Assembly: GCF_014268595.2 (NCBI RefSeq)
Contig: NZ_CP077091.1
Coordinates: 2,626,501-2,690,500, forward strand
Reading direction: 5' to 3'
DNA: 64,000 nt
DNA from: Pseudomonas hamedanensis
GTDB taxonomy: Bacteria; Pseudomonadota; Gammaproteobacteria; Pseudomonadales; Pseudomonadaceae
Part shown: one piece after another, positions 1-7,269 of the stretch
Numbering within the stretch: the stretch's first letter is position 1
How the letters are laid out: every line of letters begins with the position of its first letter
Notes under the pieces: generated by a model
What the model saw: only the letters and a program-made list of their open reading frames with translations
Database searches by the model: none
What the model was told of the DNA's origin: nothing
Program-made: the position numbers and the translations under genes

Positions 1-1053
1 ACCCCGGTGGTGGCGCAGATCGGTGCGTTGAAAATCGCCAAGCCCCTGCTGCTGTGGATCAACGATGGCCTGATGGCGATGTTCTTCCTGCTCATCGGTC
101 TGGAGGTCAAACGCGAGGTGCTCGACGGCCAGCTGTCCAAGCCCTCGCAGATTGTCCTGCCCGGTGCAGCGGCCATCGGCGGCATGCTGGTGCCGGCGCT
201 GATCTATTGGTTCCTCAACCGCGACAACCCCGCTGCCCTTAGCGGCTGGGCGATCCCGACCGCCACCGACATCGCCTTCGCCCTCGGCGTGCTGGCCCTG
301 CTCGGCAAGCGCGTGCCGGTATCGCTGAAGCTGTTCCTGATGACGCTGGCGATCATCGATGACCTCGGTGCCATCGTGATCATCGCGATTTTCTACTCCG
401 GCGAATTGTCGACCCTGTCCCTGGGCCTGGCAGCGGCCTGCATTGCCGCGCTGGTGGCGATGAACCGGCTCGGCGTGGTCAAGCTCGGGCCGTACATGAT
501 CATCGGCCTGATCCTCTGGGTCTGTGTACTCAAGAGCGGCGTCCATGCCACGCTGGCCGGCGTGACCCTGGCCTTCTGCATTCCGCTGCGCACGAAAAAC
601 GCCGAACCGTCGCCACTGCTGACCCTCGAACACGCGCTGCACCCATGGGTCGCCTACGGCATTCTGCCGCTGTTCGCCTTCGCCAACGCCGGCCTGTCGC
701 TGAGCGGCGTCACCGTCGAAAGCTTCACCCACGACGTACCGATGGGCATCGCCATTGGCCTGCTGCTGGGCAAAACCATCGGCGTCTTCGGCCTGACCTG
801 GCTGGCGGTGAAGATCGGCATCGCCGCCCTGCCCCAAGGCGCCAACTGGGGCCAGATCCTCGGCGTGGCAATCCTCTGCGGCATCGGCTTCACCATGAGC
901 CTGTTCGTCGGCTCGCTGGCTTTTGAACCGGGCGTGAGCGATTACGCCGGCATGGACCGAATGGGCATTCTTACCGGCTCGATTCTGGCGGCGGTGATTG
1001 GGTATGTGGTGACGGCGGTGGCGAGTCGCAGGGGTACGACACAAACTTCCTGA
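1..1053 (+). CDS. nhaA: Na+/H+ antiporter NhaA (5' end outside window)
   Basis: Inner-membrane antiporter exchanging cytoplasmic Na+ for H+ in pH and sodium homeostasis. The reading frame is open from base 1, so roughly the first 40 residues of a family usually near 390 residues lie outside the window. The sequence is almost entirely hydrophobic helices. The family signature TDIAFALG is present (Asp codon at 268-270, equivalent to D133 of E. coli NhaA), as is the ion-binding pair in IIDDLGA (codons at 358-363, equivalent to D163/D164). The C-terminal [13 protein letters not shown] block is also typical. All key residues seen are intact. It stands alone; the downstream genes belong to an unrelated toxin cassette. 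Confidence 0.95.
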   Translation, partial: TPVVAQIGALKIAKPLLLWINDGLMAMFFLLIGLEVKREVLDGQLSKPSQIVLPGAAAIGGMLVPALIYWFLNRDNPAALSGWAIPTATDIAFALGVLALLGKRVPVSLKLFLMTLAIIDDLGAIVIIAIFYSGELSTLSLGLAAACIAALVAMNRLGVVKLGPYMIIGLILWVCVLKSGVHATLAGVTLAFCIPLRTKNAEPSPLLTLEHALHPWVAYGILPLFAFANAGLSLSGVTVESFTHDVPMGIAIGLLLGKTIGVFGLTWLAVKIGIAALPQGANWGQILGVAILCGIGFTMSLFVGSLAFEPGVSDYAGMDRMGILTGSILAAVIGYVVTAVASRRGTTQTS

Positions 1054-1173
1054 GGTTTATTGTGGCTAACGTCATAGCCCCTCAACAGACGAGGGGCTTG
1101 GCTATAAACCTTGCAAATGTGCTGATTATTGTGGACGTCGATCATCTACTCAGCGCAGCGTTGGGAGTATTTC

Positions 1174-1443
1174 ATGTCGCGCAATTCACCAAAACGCATC
1201 ATGACAGACGATCAGATTGCCGCGCAGGAGTCGCGAATACCGGCCCTCGCCTCTAAGGCCTTCAGCCATGCCTATCGCATTGCGCTCGCAAATGGCGCAG
1301 CGATACTCGTGGTTAGAGATGATCTATTACTCGAAGTGACTAAAGAGACCTCCGTCGTTTTGCGCTCGGCCGGTGCCTTTGGCAAACTTAAAAGTGGCAC
1401 CCGTTTGCGCATCAAAAAGTACCCCCAATCGACATTTGACTGA
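1174..1443 (+). CDS. small protein of unknown function (89 aa)
   Basis: I do not recognise this family. The start at 1174 is chosen because GGAG lies at 1163-1166, about 7 bases upstream; a frame-open extension to 1129 has no such site. The product begins MSRNSPKRIMTDDQIAAQES and ends in a basic segment with KSGTRLRIKK. It has no signal peptide, no membrane segment and no cysteine. The base composition is slightly more AT-rich than nhaA. It lies between nhaA and the toxin gene, same strand, with a gap of about 200 bases on the toxin side. It might belong to the toxin cassette or be a remnant of transferred DNA; nothing in the sequence decides this. Confidence 0.6.
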   Translation: MSRNSPKRIMTDDQIAAQESRIPALASKAFSHAYRIALANGAAILVVRDDLLLEVTKETSVVLRSAGAFGKLKSGTRLRIKKYPQSTFD

Positions 1444-1639
1444 GGCTTTCTGCTTCAGGCCAAGCCGACTTCGAGCGATCAATGTGAAGCGGTCGCCCTC
1501 ACCTCAATGCGTCGCCTCCGCTCTTATCGAACAATCCCCACGTCTTTAGCGACGCGTCCTACAGCCACGCTTTCCCCGCTTCGATAACGTCGTGCAGCCC
1601 CTTTCCAAGGGCTGTCGATGGTGAACGAAGGGACGATCA

Positions 1640-2827
1640 GTGGCGCGTAACAAGGACATCCCCAGGGTGCAAAACCCACCGGCGGGCGACGGGCATCACG
1701 TTACCTGGCGGTATATGACGGCCGCCGAACTGGCCGAGCGCGAAGCCGGGCAAAACGCCTACGATGCGATGTTGGCGCGGCAGGAGGCTTTCGAGCGTAG
1801 CCGTGAAGTGGCTGCGAAAAAACCTGAAGCCGTGCGTGCCGGCTGTGTATTCGCCAAATCCTGCAAATTGCCGGATGCGATCATCGATTACAGCAACCCT
1901 TCGGGCATGGTGCCGACCGATAGCCTGAAGGATTACGGCGACCTGATCCTGCTGGGCGCTCGCGAAGCCGACGAAAGCGGCGGCATTCCTCTCAAGAAAA
2001 TCAGCGCCAACGCCATCCCGATCGGGTTCGGCAGTCTGGCCCTGGCAGGTTCGGCTTTCGAAGCGCTGCCGGCGCTCGCATCAAGCGCAGCCGCTGCGTC
2101 TTTGGTGGGCCTCGTTGCGCTTTTGATTCCGTCAAACCTGGGCGACAGCGCGCTCTATACCGACGAGCAACTGAACACACTCAAACAAGCCCGAACCCGC
2201 GTGCGCCTGCGGGTCGAGCAACAGGTCGATGGCAGCCTCAAGGGTTACGGTTTCTACACCGGCAAGAATCGCGACTGGGAAATGGTCGATGTCGTGCAGT
2301 TCAGCCCTCGCGGTGACCGGTTCGTTGCGGATCTGGGTGAAGGCATCGAACTGCTCTGGACGCCAGCCGTGGATGGCTCGGACATACTCGGCATTCCAGC
2401 GCTGGAGGCCGCACCGCAAGCACCGCATATCTGGGTGTATCCACCGACGAAAGCGGCGGAAGGGATTCTGGTAAATCCGGTTTATCCGCCGGAGTACAAA
2501 GATTTCATTCTGGTGTTTCCGATAAGCTCAGGCGGTAAACCGGTTTACATCGTCCTGAACGTTCCTGGAGATTTCTCATACCACCCCGCTCCGGTTTCGC
2601 TGCCGGCCTTTCCAGATGTAAAACCTGCGCCTTTGAAAACCTCCGTTCGCGGTGGAGGAAAAAAGCGCAGACGTTGGAAAGATTCATCGGGAAAGATTTA
2701 CGAATGGGATTCTCAGCATGGCAAGGTTGAGATGCACACCAAACAAGGAAAACATCTTGGAGAATACGACCCGCAAACAGGGGAACAAACGAAACCAGCC
2801 GATTCAACCAGGAGGGTTGAAAAATGA
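1640..2827 (+). CDS. S-type pyocin-domain toxin with colicin E3-type rRNase domain
   Basis: Predicted antibacterial toxin of 395 residues. Start is GTG at 1640 with AAGGGA about 7 bases upstream. Residues 1-60 are charged and probably helical. Residues about 69-310 resemble the S-type pyocin translocation-type domain (GCVFAKSCKLPD, a hydrophobic Gly/Ala stretch at about 125-165, then VWVYPPT-like and NPVYPPEYKD blocks). Residues about 313-395 resemble the colicin E3 nuclease domain, which cuts 16S rRNA in the ribosomal A site. It shows YHPAP, KKRRRW and IYEWDSQHG with D357, H360 and E364 matching the E3 catalytic residues, then EYDPQTGEQ. It lacks the long receptor-binding region of true S pyocins or colicins, so delivery is uncertain (pyocin, type VI or contact-dependent). 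It is followed at once by putative immunity genes. Confidence 0.88.
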   Translation: MARNKDIPRVQNPPAGDGHHVTWRYMTAAELAEREAGQNAYDAMLARQEAFERSREVAAKKPEAVRAGCVFAKSCKLPDAIIDYSNPSGMVPTDSLKDYGDLILLGAREADESGGIPLKKISANAIPIGFGSLALAGSAFEALPALASSAAAASLVGLVALLIPSNLGDSALYTDEQLNTLKQARTRVRLRVEQQVDGSLKGYGFYTGKNRDWEMVDVVQFSPRGDRFVADLGEGIELLWTPAVDGSDILGIPALEAAPQAPHIWVYPPTKAAEGILVNPVYPPEYKDFILVFPISSGGKPVYIVLNVPGDFSYHPAPVSLPAFPDVKPAPLKTSVRGGGKKRRRWKDSSGKIYEWDSQHGKVEMHTKQGKHLGEYDPQTGEQTKPADSTRRVEK

Positions 2828-3054
2828 AACACGTAGTAGAGGTCTTTGATCGAAAGACTGAGAATTTACTCCGAACGGTCGAAATCGAGGCATGCCATAA
2901 GGAAGCATTGAAGGAGTTGATGAACTGGCATAAGCCTGAAGATGAATTTGATGGCGATGATCTGACTGAAGAACAAATCAAAACATTGGAGAAATGGACG
3001 GGACAAAAACTGCTGGACGTAAATCACATCGTTCAACTGGTTTGCGCCGAATGA
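2824..3054 (+). CDS. DUF7683-like protein, putative immunity protein 1
   Basis: 76-residue acidic protein starting MKHVVEVFDRKTENLL, with the block KPEDEFDGDDLTEEQIK in the middle. Its ATG overlaps the toxin stop codon by 4 bases, and AGGAGG lies just upstream inside the toxin gene, so the two are translationally coupled. The position after an E3-type nuclease, small size and acidity fit an immunity protein, but it does not resemble the classical ImmE3 sequence. The family assignment is from recall of similar Pseudomonas proteins, and the immunity role is inference. Codon use is AT-richer than the surrounding core genes, as expected of transferred toxin cargo. Confidence 0.7.
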   Translation: MKHVVEVFDRKTENLLRTVEIEACHKEALKELMNWHKPEDEFDGDDLTEEQIKTLEKWTGQKLLDVNHIVQLVCAE

Positions 3055-3308
3055 TTTATGGCTACTGCAAACTGAATCATACCGTCGAGGCATTTGACAA
3101 ACGCACTGCTGAACTGGTTTTCGAAGTACCCGTTCCGCATGGCAACATTGAGCGGCTAAGAACAATCATGCGTTGGAGCAACCCAGAAGACGAAATCTAT
3201 GGATATGACCTCGACCAAGAGCAAATAAAGCAGTTGGAAGCTTTGATCGGTCGAGCTTTTTACGACTCGGCTTACGATTTTCAACTGGGCTGTCATGGAA
3301 GCGAGTAG
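3051..3308 (+). CDS. DUF7683-like protein, putative immunity protein 2
   Basis: 85-residue paralogue of the preceding protein. Both share the layout HTVEAFDKRT / HVVEVFDRKT, then NPEDEIYGYDLDQEQIKQLE / KPEDEFDGDDLTEEQIKTLE and a C-terminal hydrophobic end. The ATG at 3051 overlaps the previous stop (ATGA), which favours this start over an in-frame upstream codon at 2994 inside the previous gene. The two copies have diverged strongly, so this is an old duplication or two immunity genes of different specificity kept side by side. A strong terminator follows at 3320. Confidence 0.68.
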   Translation: MIYGYCKLNHTVEAFDKRTAELVFEVPVPHGNIERLRTIMRWSNPEDEIYGYDLDQEQIKQLEALIGRAFYDSAYDFQLGCHGSE

Positions 3309-3319
3309 GTAGTTCCAAG

Positions 3320-3355
3320 AAAAAACCCCGACCAGTCACCTGATCGGGGTTTTCT
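3320..3355. terminator. bidirectional intrinsic terminator
   Basis: Perfect stem AACCCCGA/TCGGGGTT flanked by A-run and T-run, between the convergent toxin/immunity genes and the slyB-like gene; it can serve both. Confidence 0.85.
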
Positions 3356-3371
3356 TTAACCTGCTTCCCGC

Positions 3372-3836
3372 TTAATGCGAAACGCGGCTGGTTCCGCCAA
3401 CGGTCGAAATCCGCACCCGCTCGCCAACGCGGAATACTTCATTTTCCTGAACCTGCTGCACGTAGGCACGCATGCTGCCGTCGTCTTCGCGGACGGTGAT
3501 TTCCACGCCCTGGGTGCGGGTCAGGCCTTCTTCGGTGGCCGAACCGATGAGGCCGCCAGCCACGGCGCCGATGACTGCAGCGACGATGCTGCCCTTGCCG
3601 CCGCCGATGGCGCTGCCGCCAACGCCGCCGACCACCGCGCCTGCTGCGCCACCGATCGGGGTTTTGGTGCCTTCGATTTTCACCGGTCGCAGGGATTCGA
3701 TGGTGCCCATGCGAATCGTCTGCACGCGACGCGCTTCGTCACGGGAGTAGGAGTCACCGGTCAGGCTCGATTGGCAGCCGGTCAGCAACATCGCCATCGT
3801 GGAAAAGGAAGCAACCAGCAGAACAGACTTACGCAT
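3372..3836 (-). CDS. SlyB-like glycine-zipper outer-membrane lipoprotein
   Basis: 154 residues. The N-terminal lipoprotein signal ends in the lipobox LLTGC (C21), so the mature protein should be lipid-anchored, with Gln22 predicting outer-membrane sorting. Residues about 60-105 form a glycine-zipper 2TM segment rich in GGxxGxxxGG. The C-terminal part (about 108-150) is the small beta-type domain of the SlyB/PcpY group (VQQVQENEVFRVGERVRI). SlyB proteins are associated with outer-membrane integrity under stress and divalent cation limitation. It is a single gene, convergent with the toxin cassette across a shared terminator. Confidence 0.85.
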   Translation of the reverse strand: MRKSVLLVASFSTMAMLLTGCQSSLTGDSYSRDEARRVQTIRMGTIESLRPVKIEGTKTPIGGAAGAVVGGVGGSAIGGGKGSIVAAVIGAVAGGLIGSATEEGLTRTQGVEITVREDDGSMRAYVQQVQENEVFRVGERVRISTVGGTSRVSH

Positions 3837-4016
3837 AGCATCAACTCCAAAAGAACATTGTGTTCATTAAACTCCGTGGCTTGGCGCCTGTCACGACACC
3901 ATCCGGATAAATTGGCTTCCATTCAGGCTGGGTACAGATGCCTGCGAGCGTCCACTTAAAGTAGCGCTAAATCAGCGATCCTGCGCCGCCACTCTTTATC
4001 CCGCTCGGTAGACTGC

Positions 4017-4664
4017 TCAGGGTGCCAGGCGTTCAAGAATCCAGTCGGCGCCCTGGACGCGGTAGTTGAGGCGATCGTGCAGGCGACTCGGACGGCCCTG
4101 CCAGAACTCGATACGCTCGGGGAGCAGGCGGTAACCGCCCCAATGTTCCGGGCAGTGCGGCTGGGTGTCGCTGAAGCGTTGTTCGGTGGCCTTGAGCAAG
4201 TCTTCCAGCTCGCCACGGCCGTTGATGACCCGGCTCTGCGGCGATGCCCAGGCACCGAGACGGCTGCCCAGCGGACGCACCTGATAATACGCATCGGACT
4301 CTTGCGGCGTAACTTTCACCACGCGACCTTCGATGCGCACCTGACGTTCCAGGGTTGGCCAGAAGAACGTCATGGCGGCGAAAGGGTTGGCCGCCAGGTG
4401 CTGGCCCTTGGCGCTGTCGTAGTTGGTGAAAAAGGTGAAGCCCTGCGCGTCCAGGCCCTTGAGCAGCAGAATGCGGCAATGCGGACGTCCAGCCGCATCG
4501 ACCGTGGCCAGGGTCATGGCGTTGGCTTCCACCGGCGCCTGCTCGGTTTTCACCGCGTCGGCAAACCACTGGTGGAACAGCGCAAACGGCTCGGCCGGGG
4601 CTTGCGCCTCGGTCAAGCCATCCCGGGTGTAATCACGACGCATATCGGCCAGAGACTGGGTCAC
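4017..4664 (-). CDS. pdxH: pyridoxamine 5'-phosphate oxidase
   Basis: 215-residue FMN-dependent enzyme that oxidises pyridoxine or pyridoxamine 5'-phosphate to pyridoxal phosphate, the last step of vitamin B6 synthesis and salvage; cytoplasmic. FMN-binding features RILLLKG and [10 protein letters not shown] are present near residues 65-88. The C-terminal block RLHDRLNYR...WILERLAP at the extreme end is the PdxH C-terminal dimerisation signature. Length matches the family. The start lies 24 bases after the OmpA-type lipoprotein gene on the same strand, so the two probably form an operon. Confidence 0.96.
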   Translation of the reverse strand: MTQSLADMRRDYTRDGLTEAQAPAEPFALFHQWFADAVKTEQAPVEANAMTLATVDAAGRPHCRILLLKGLDAQGFTFFTNYDSAKGQHLAANPFAAMTFFWPTLERQVRIEGRVVKVTPQESDAYYQVRPLGSRLGAWASPQSRVINGRGELEDLLKATEQRFSDTQPHCPEHWGGYRLLPERIEFWQGRPSRLHDRLNYRVQGADWILERLAP

Positions 4665-4688
4665 GGCGCATTCCTTTTCGTTAGCGGA

Positions 4689-5792
4689 TTACTGCTTGGC
4701 GGCGTCGGTCGCGGCGACTTTCTTGTCGGTCGCGGCGGCTTTGGCTGGTGCTGTCTTCTTCGCCGGAGCCTTGGCCGGGGCCTTTTTCGCTGGAGCCTTG
4801 GCGGCGGCTTTCTTGGCTGGGGCCTTCTTGGTCGCAGGGACGGCGGCTTTCTTCGCGGCAGGCGCTGGAGTGGCCGGTTTCGCCGCTGGCTTGACGTCTT
4901 GCGCAGCCACCAGGGTCACTGGCTTCGGTGCTGGCATGTTGTATTTGCTCAGCAGCGCAACCATGGTGTTTTGCGGGGTCACCAGCAATTCGACACGGCG
5001 GTTTAGCGCACGCCCTTCCACGCTGTCGTTAGCCGCGCGCGGCGCTTCGGAACCCATGCCACGCAGCATCAGGCGATCACGCTGCAAGCCGCTGAGGCGG
5101 AAGATCGCCGCCACCGATTGCGCACGTTCCTGACTGAGTTTGATGTTGGCCGGCGCGGCACCGCTGGTGTCGCTGTGACCGAGCACCAGCACGGCGGTCT
5201 TCGGGTCAGCTTCGAGGATTTTCGCCACGCGGGTGAACGGGCCGAGGGTGACCGGCAACAACATCGCCGGGCGGTCCGGGTTGAACGAGCCTTCGACCGG
5301 CGCCGTCACCACCAGTACGTTGTCGCGACGTTCGAGTTGCAGGTTGCTGTCCTTCACCGCCTCACGCAGACGCGGCTCGTAATCGTCGAGCCAGGCCTGC
5401 GTGACTTTCGGATCCGGCATCGGCACGGCTTTGGCGGTTGGCTGATCCTTGCCGCCGAACGGCCACCACCATTTGCCATTGGACTCGGCGTCGGCCTTGG
5501 CGACGGCGGCGGGTTTGGCTTCAGGTTTGACCTCGGCTTTCAGGTCAGCCTTGGTCGCCTCATCGCTGGAACCGAACGGCCAGTACCACGGGTTGCTGCT
5601 CTCGGCCTTGGCGACGGGCGCGGTCGCTGCAGGTTTCAACGGGGCCGGGGCCGGTGCAGGCTCCTTGGCGGCTACGTTGTCGGTAGAACCGAACGGCCAC
5701 CAACTGCCGCCGTCCGCATCGTTTTTCGGGGTCTGTGCGCAACCGGTGATCGCTACACACAGGGCCAGGGCGAGGGTCTTTTTAGCTGACAT
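4689..5792 (-). CDS. OmpA-family lipoprotein with WPFG repeats and Lys/Ala/Pro tail
   Basis: 367 residues. The signal peptide ends in the lipobox ITGC (C18). The linker after it carries three W/Y-W-P-F-G motifs with WPFG at residues 32, 71 and 110, that is, exactly 39 residues apart, separated by Ala/Pro/Lys-rich spacer. An OmpA C-terminal peptidoglycan-binding domain follows (about 170-290) with the usual LGHSDTSGA and RALNRRVELLVTP blocks. The last 70 residues are KKAPAKKAAAKAPAKK-type, like histone H1 or AlgP tails. It probably anchors the outer membrane to peptidoglycan. The role of the aromatic repeats and basic tail is unknown. Same strand as pdxH, 24 bases upstream. Confidence 0.85.
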   Translation of the reverse strand: MSAKKTLALALCVAITGCAQTPKNDADGGSWWPFGSTDNVAAKEPAPAPAPLKPAATAPVAKAESSNPWYWPFGSSDEATKADLKAEVKPEAKPAAVAKADAESNGKWWWPFGGKDQPTAKAVPMPDPKVTQAWLDDYEPRLREAVKDSNLQLERRDNVLVVTAPVEGSFNPDRPAMLLPVTLGPFTRVAKILEADPKTAVLVLGHSDTSGAAPANIKLSQERAQSVAAIFRLSGLQRDRLMLRGMGSEAPRAANDSVEGRALNRRVELLVTPQNTMVALLSKYNMPAPKPVTLVAAQDVKPAAKPATPAPAAKKAAVPATKKAPAKKAAAKAPAKKAPAKAPAKKTAPAKAAATDKKVAATDAAKQ

Positions 5793-5905
5793 TGAAAATC
5801 CACAAGATGAAGTAATGAAAAATCAGAGCACTTTCGCCCGGATAAACAGCCGTTTTGAATCGAAAATCCCTTCGAGGTTCCGACCCTGGAACCTCTGTTG
5901 AAGCT

Positions 5906-7057
5906 TTACAGACAAGTGGCAAGCACCCGCGCCAGCTTTTGCGCACGCGGATCCATCAAAACGTAAGGCCCCAAGGTATTTGTCACGAAACCGAACGCGA
6001 CATCATGCTCAGGATCAGCAAAACCGATCGAGCCGCCCGCGCCCGGATGGCCGAACGCACGCGGACCGAGGCCGTAGGTGGCGTTGGCCACGTCCGGTTG
6101 GTCGAGCATGCAACCGAGGCCGAAACGGGTGCGGGTGAGCAAGGTCTTGTCGTCGCCGAGGCTGTGCTCGCGGGTCAGCTCCTCGAGCATTTCGCTTTCG
6201 AGCAGGCTGCCGTCGAGCAGGCCCGCGTAGAACCCGGCGAGGCTGCGCGCGTTACCGTGGCCGTTCGCCGCCGGTTGCTGCATGCGTCGCCATTCCGGCT
6301 TGTTGGTGCTGGTCAGCACTGACGGCGGATTGGTGAAGGCACGGGTGGTCATGGCAGTCGGTTCGCGCATGGTCACTTGCAGCAGGCGCTGAGCCGCGGC
6401 GTCGCCGGCGTTGCCCTTGCCCCGAGCGATGTGCGCGACGCGATGAAACTCTTCGTCGGCCAGGCCCACATGGAAATCCAGGCCCAACGGTTTGGCGACC
6501 CGAGCGACAATCGATTCGCCCGGCCCACGACCGTCGGCGCGGCGCAGCAATTCGCCGACCAGCCAGCCGTAGGTGATCGCGGCATAACCGTGACCGGTGC
6601 CCGGAGTCCACCACGGTGCTTCGGCCGCGAGGGCGTCGACCATGGTTTGCCAGTCGTAAAGGGCTTCGGGGGGGAGCAATTCGCGCAGCGCCGGCAGGCC
6701 GGCCTGATGGCAGAGCAATTGGCGCAGGGTTACGGATTCTTTGCCGGCAGCGGCGAACTCCGGCCAATAGCGAGCCACCGGGGCGTCGAGTTGCAACTTG
6801 CCTTCGGCGACCAGTTGCAGCGCAGTGACCGCGGTGAAAGTCTTGGTGCACGAGAACAGGTTGGCGATGGTGTCGCTGTGCCAGGCCTCGGTGCCGTCCT
6901 TGTCGGCGGTACCGGACCAGAGATCAAGGACGGTTTCTCCGCCGACCTTTATGCACAAGGCTGCGCCGCGTTCCTGGGGATCGTCGAACAGTGCCGCGAA
7001 AGCTTCGCGCACCGCTTCGAATTGAAGCTCGTAATGACCCTGAATCTGCACCCGCAA
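5906..7057 (-). CDS. serine hydrolase of the class C beta-lactamase / esterase family
   Basis: 383 residues, no signal peptide, so probably cytoplasmic. The SxxK active-site motif is SCTK (S69, K72). Further along, HGYAAITYGWLVGELLRR holds the region of the family's catalytic tyrosine, and a C-terminal HPGAGGSIGFADP block replaces the KTG motif of true beta-lactamases, as in EstB-type esterases. Carboxylesterase or amidase activity on small esters is the usual finding in this group; the substrate here is unknown. It is a single gene, tail to tail with no partner, and a REP pair lies upstream. Confidence 0.88.
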   Translation of the reverse strand: MRVQIQGHYELQFEAVREAFAALFDDPQERGAALCIKVGGETVLDLWSGTADKDGTEAWHSDTIANLFSCTKTFTAVTALQLVAEGKLQLDAPVARYWPEFAAAGKESVTLRQLLCHQAGLPALRELLPPEALYDWQTMVDALAAEAPWWTPGTGHGYAAITYGWLVGELLRRADGRGPGESIVARVAKPLGLDFHVGLADEEFHRVAHIARGKGNAGDAAAQRLLQVTMREPTAMTTRAFTNPPSVLTSTNKPEWRRMQQPAANGHGNARSLAGFYAGLLDGSLLESEMLEELTREHSLGDDKTLLTRTRFGLGCMLDQPDVANATYGLGPRAFGHPGAGGSIGFADPEHDVAFGFVTNTLGPYVLMDPRAQKLARVLATCL

Positions 7058-7170
7058 CTCCCCCGCGCAAACGCTCTACAAAGTGGCCCGCATTGTTCCA
7101 GCCCTTGAGGGATTTGGGAACAGGCGCGGGCCAGACGGTTATTTCAGATATTTCGGTGAGGCGGCTGACG

Positions 7171-7248
7171 CCTTCGCGAGCAGGCTCGCTCCCACAGGGG
7201 AACTCTAATGCTACCGAGACCCGTGTGGGAGCGGGCTTGCTCGCGAAG
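7171..7248. repeat. REPIN (inverted pair of REP sequences)
   Basis: Two inverted REP copies, CTTCGCGAGCAGGCTCGCTC and its reverse-complement type TGTGGGAGCGGGCTTGCTCG, about 30 bases apart, in the gap between two minus-strand genes. Confidence 0.85.
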
Positions 7249-7269
7249 AACGATAACGCGGTTCAAAGC

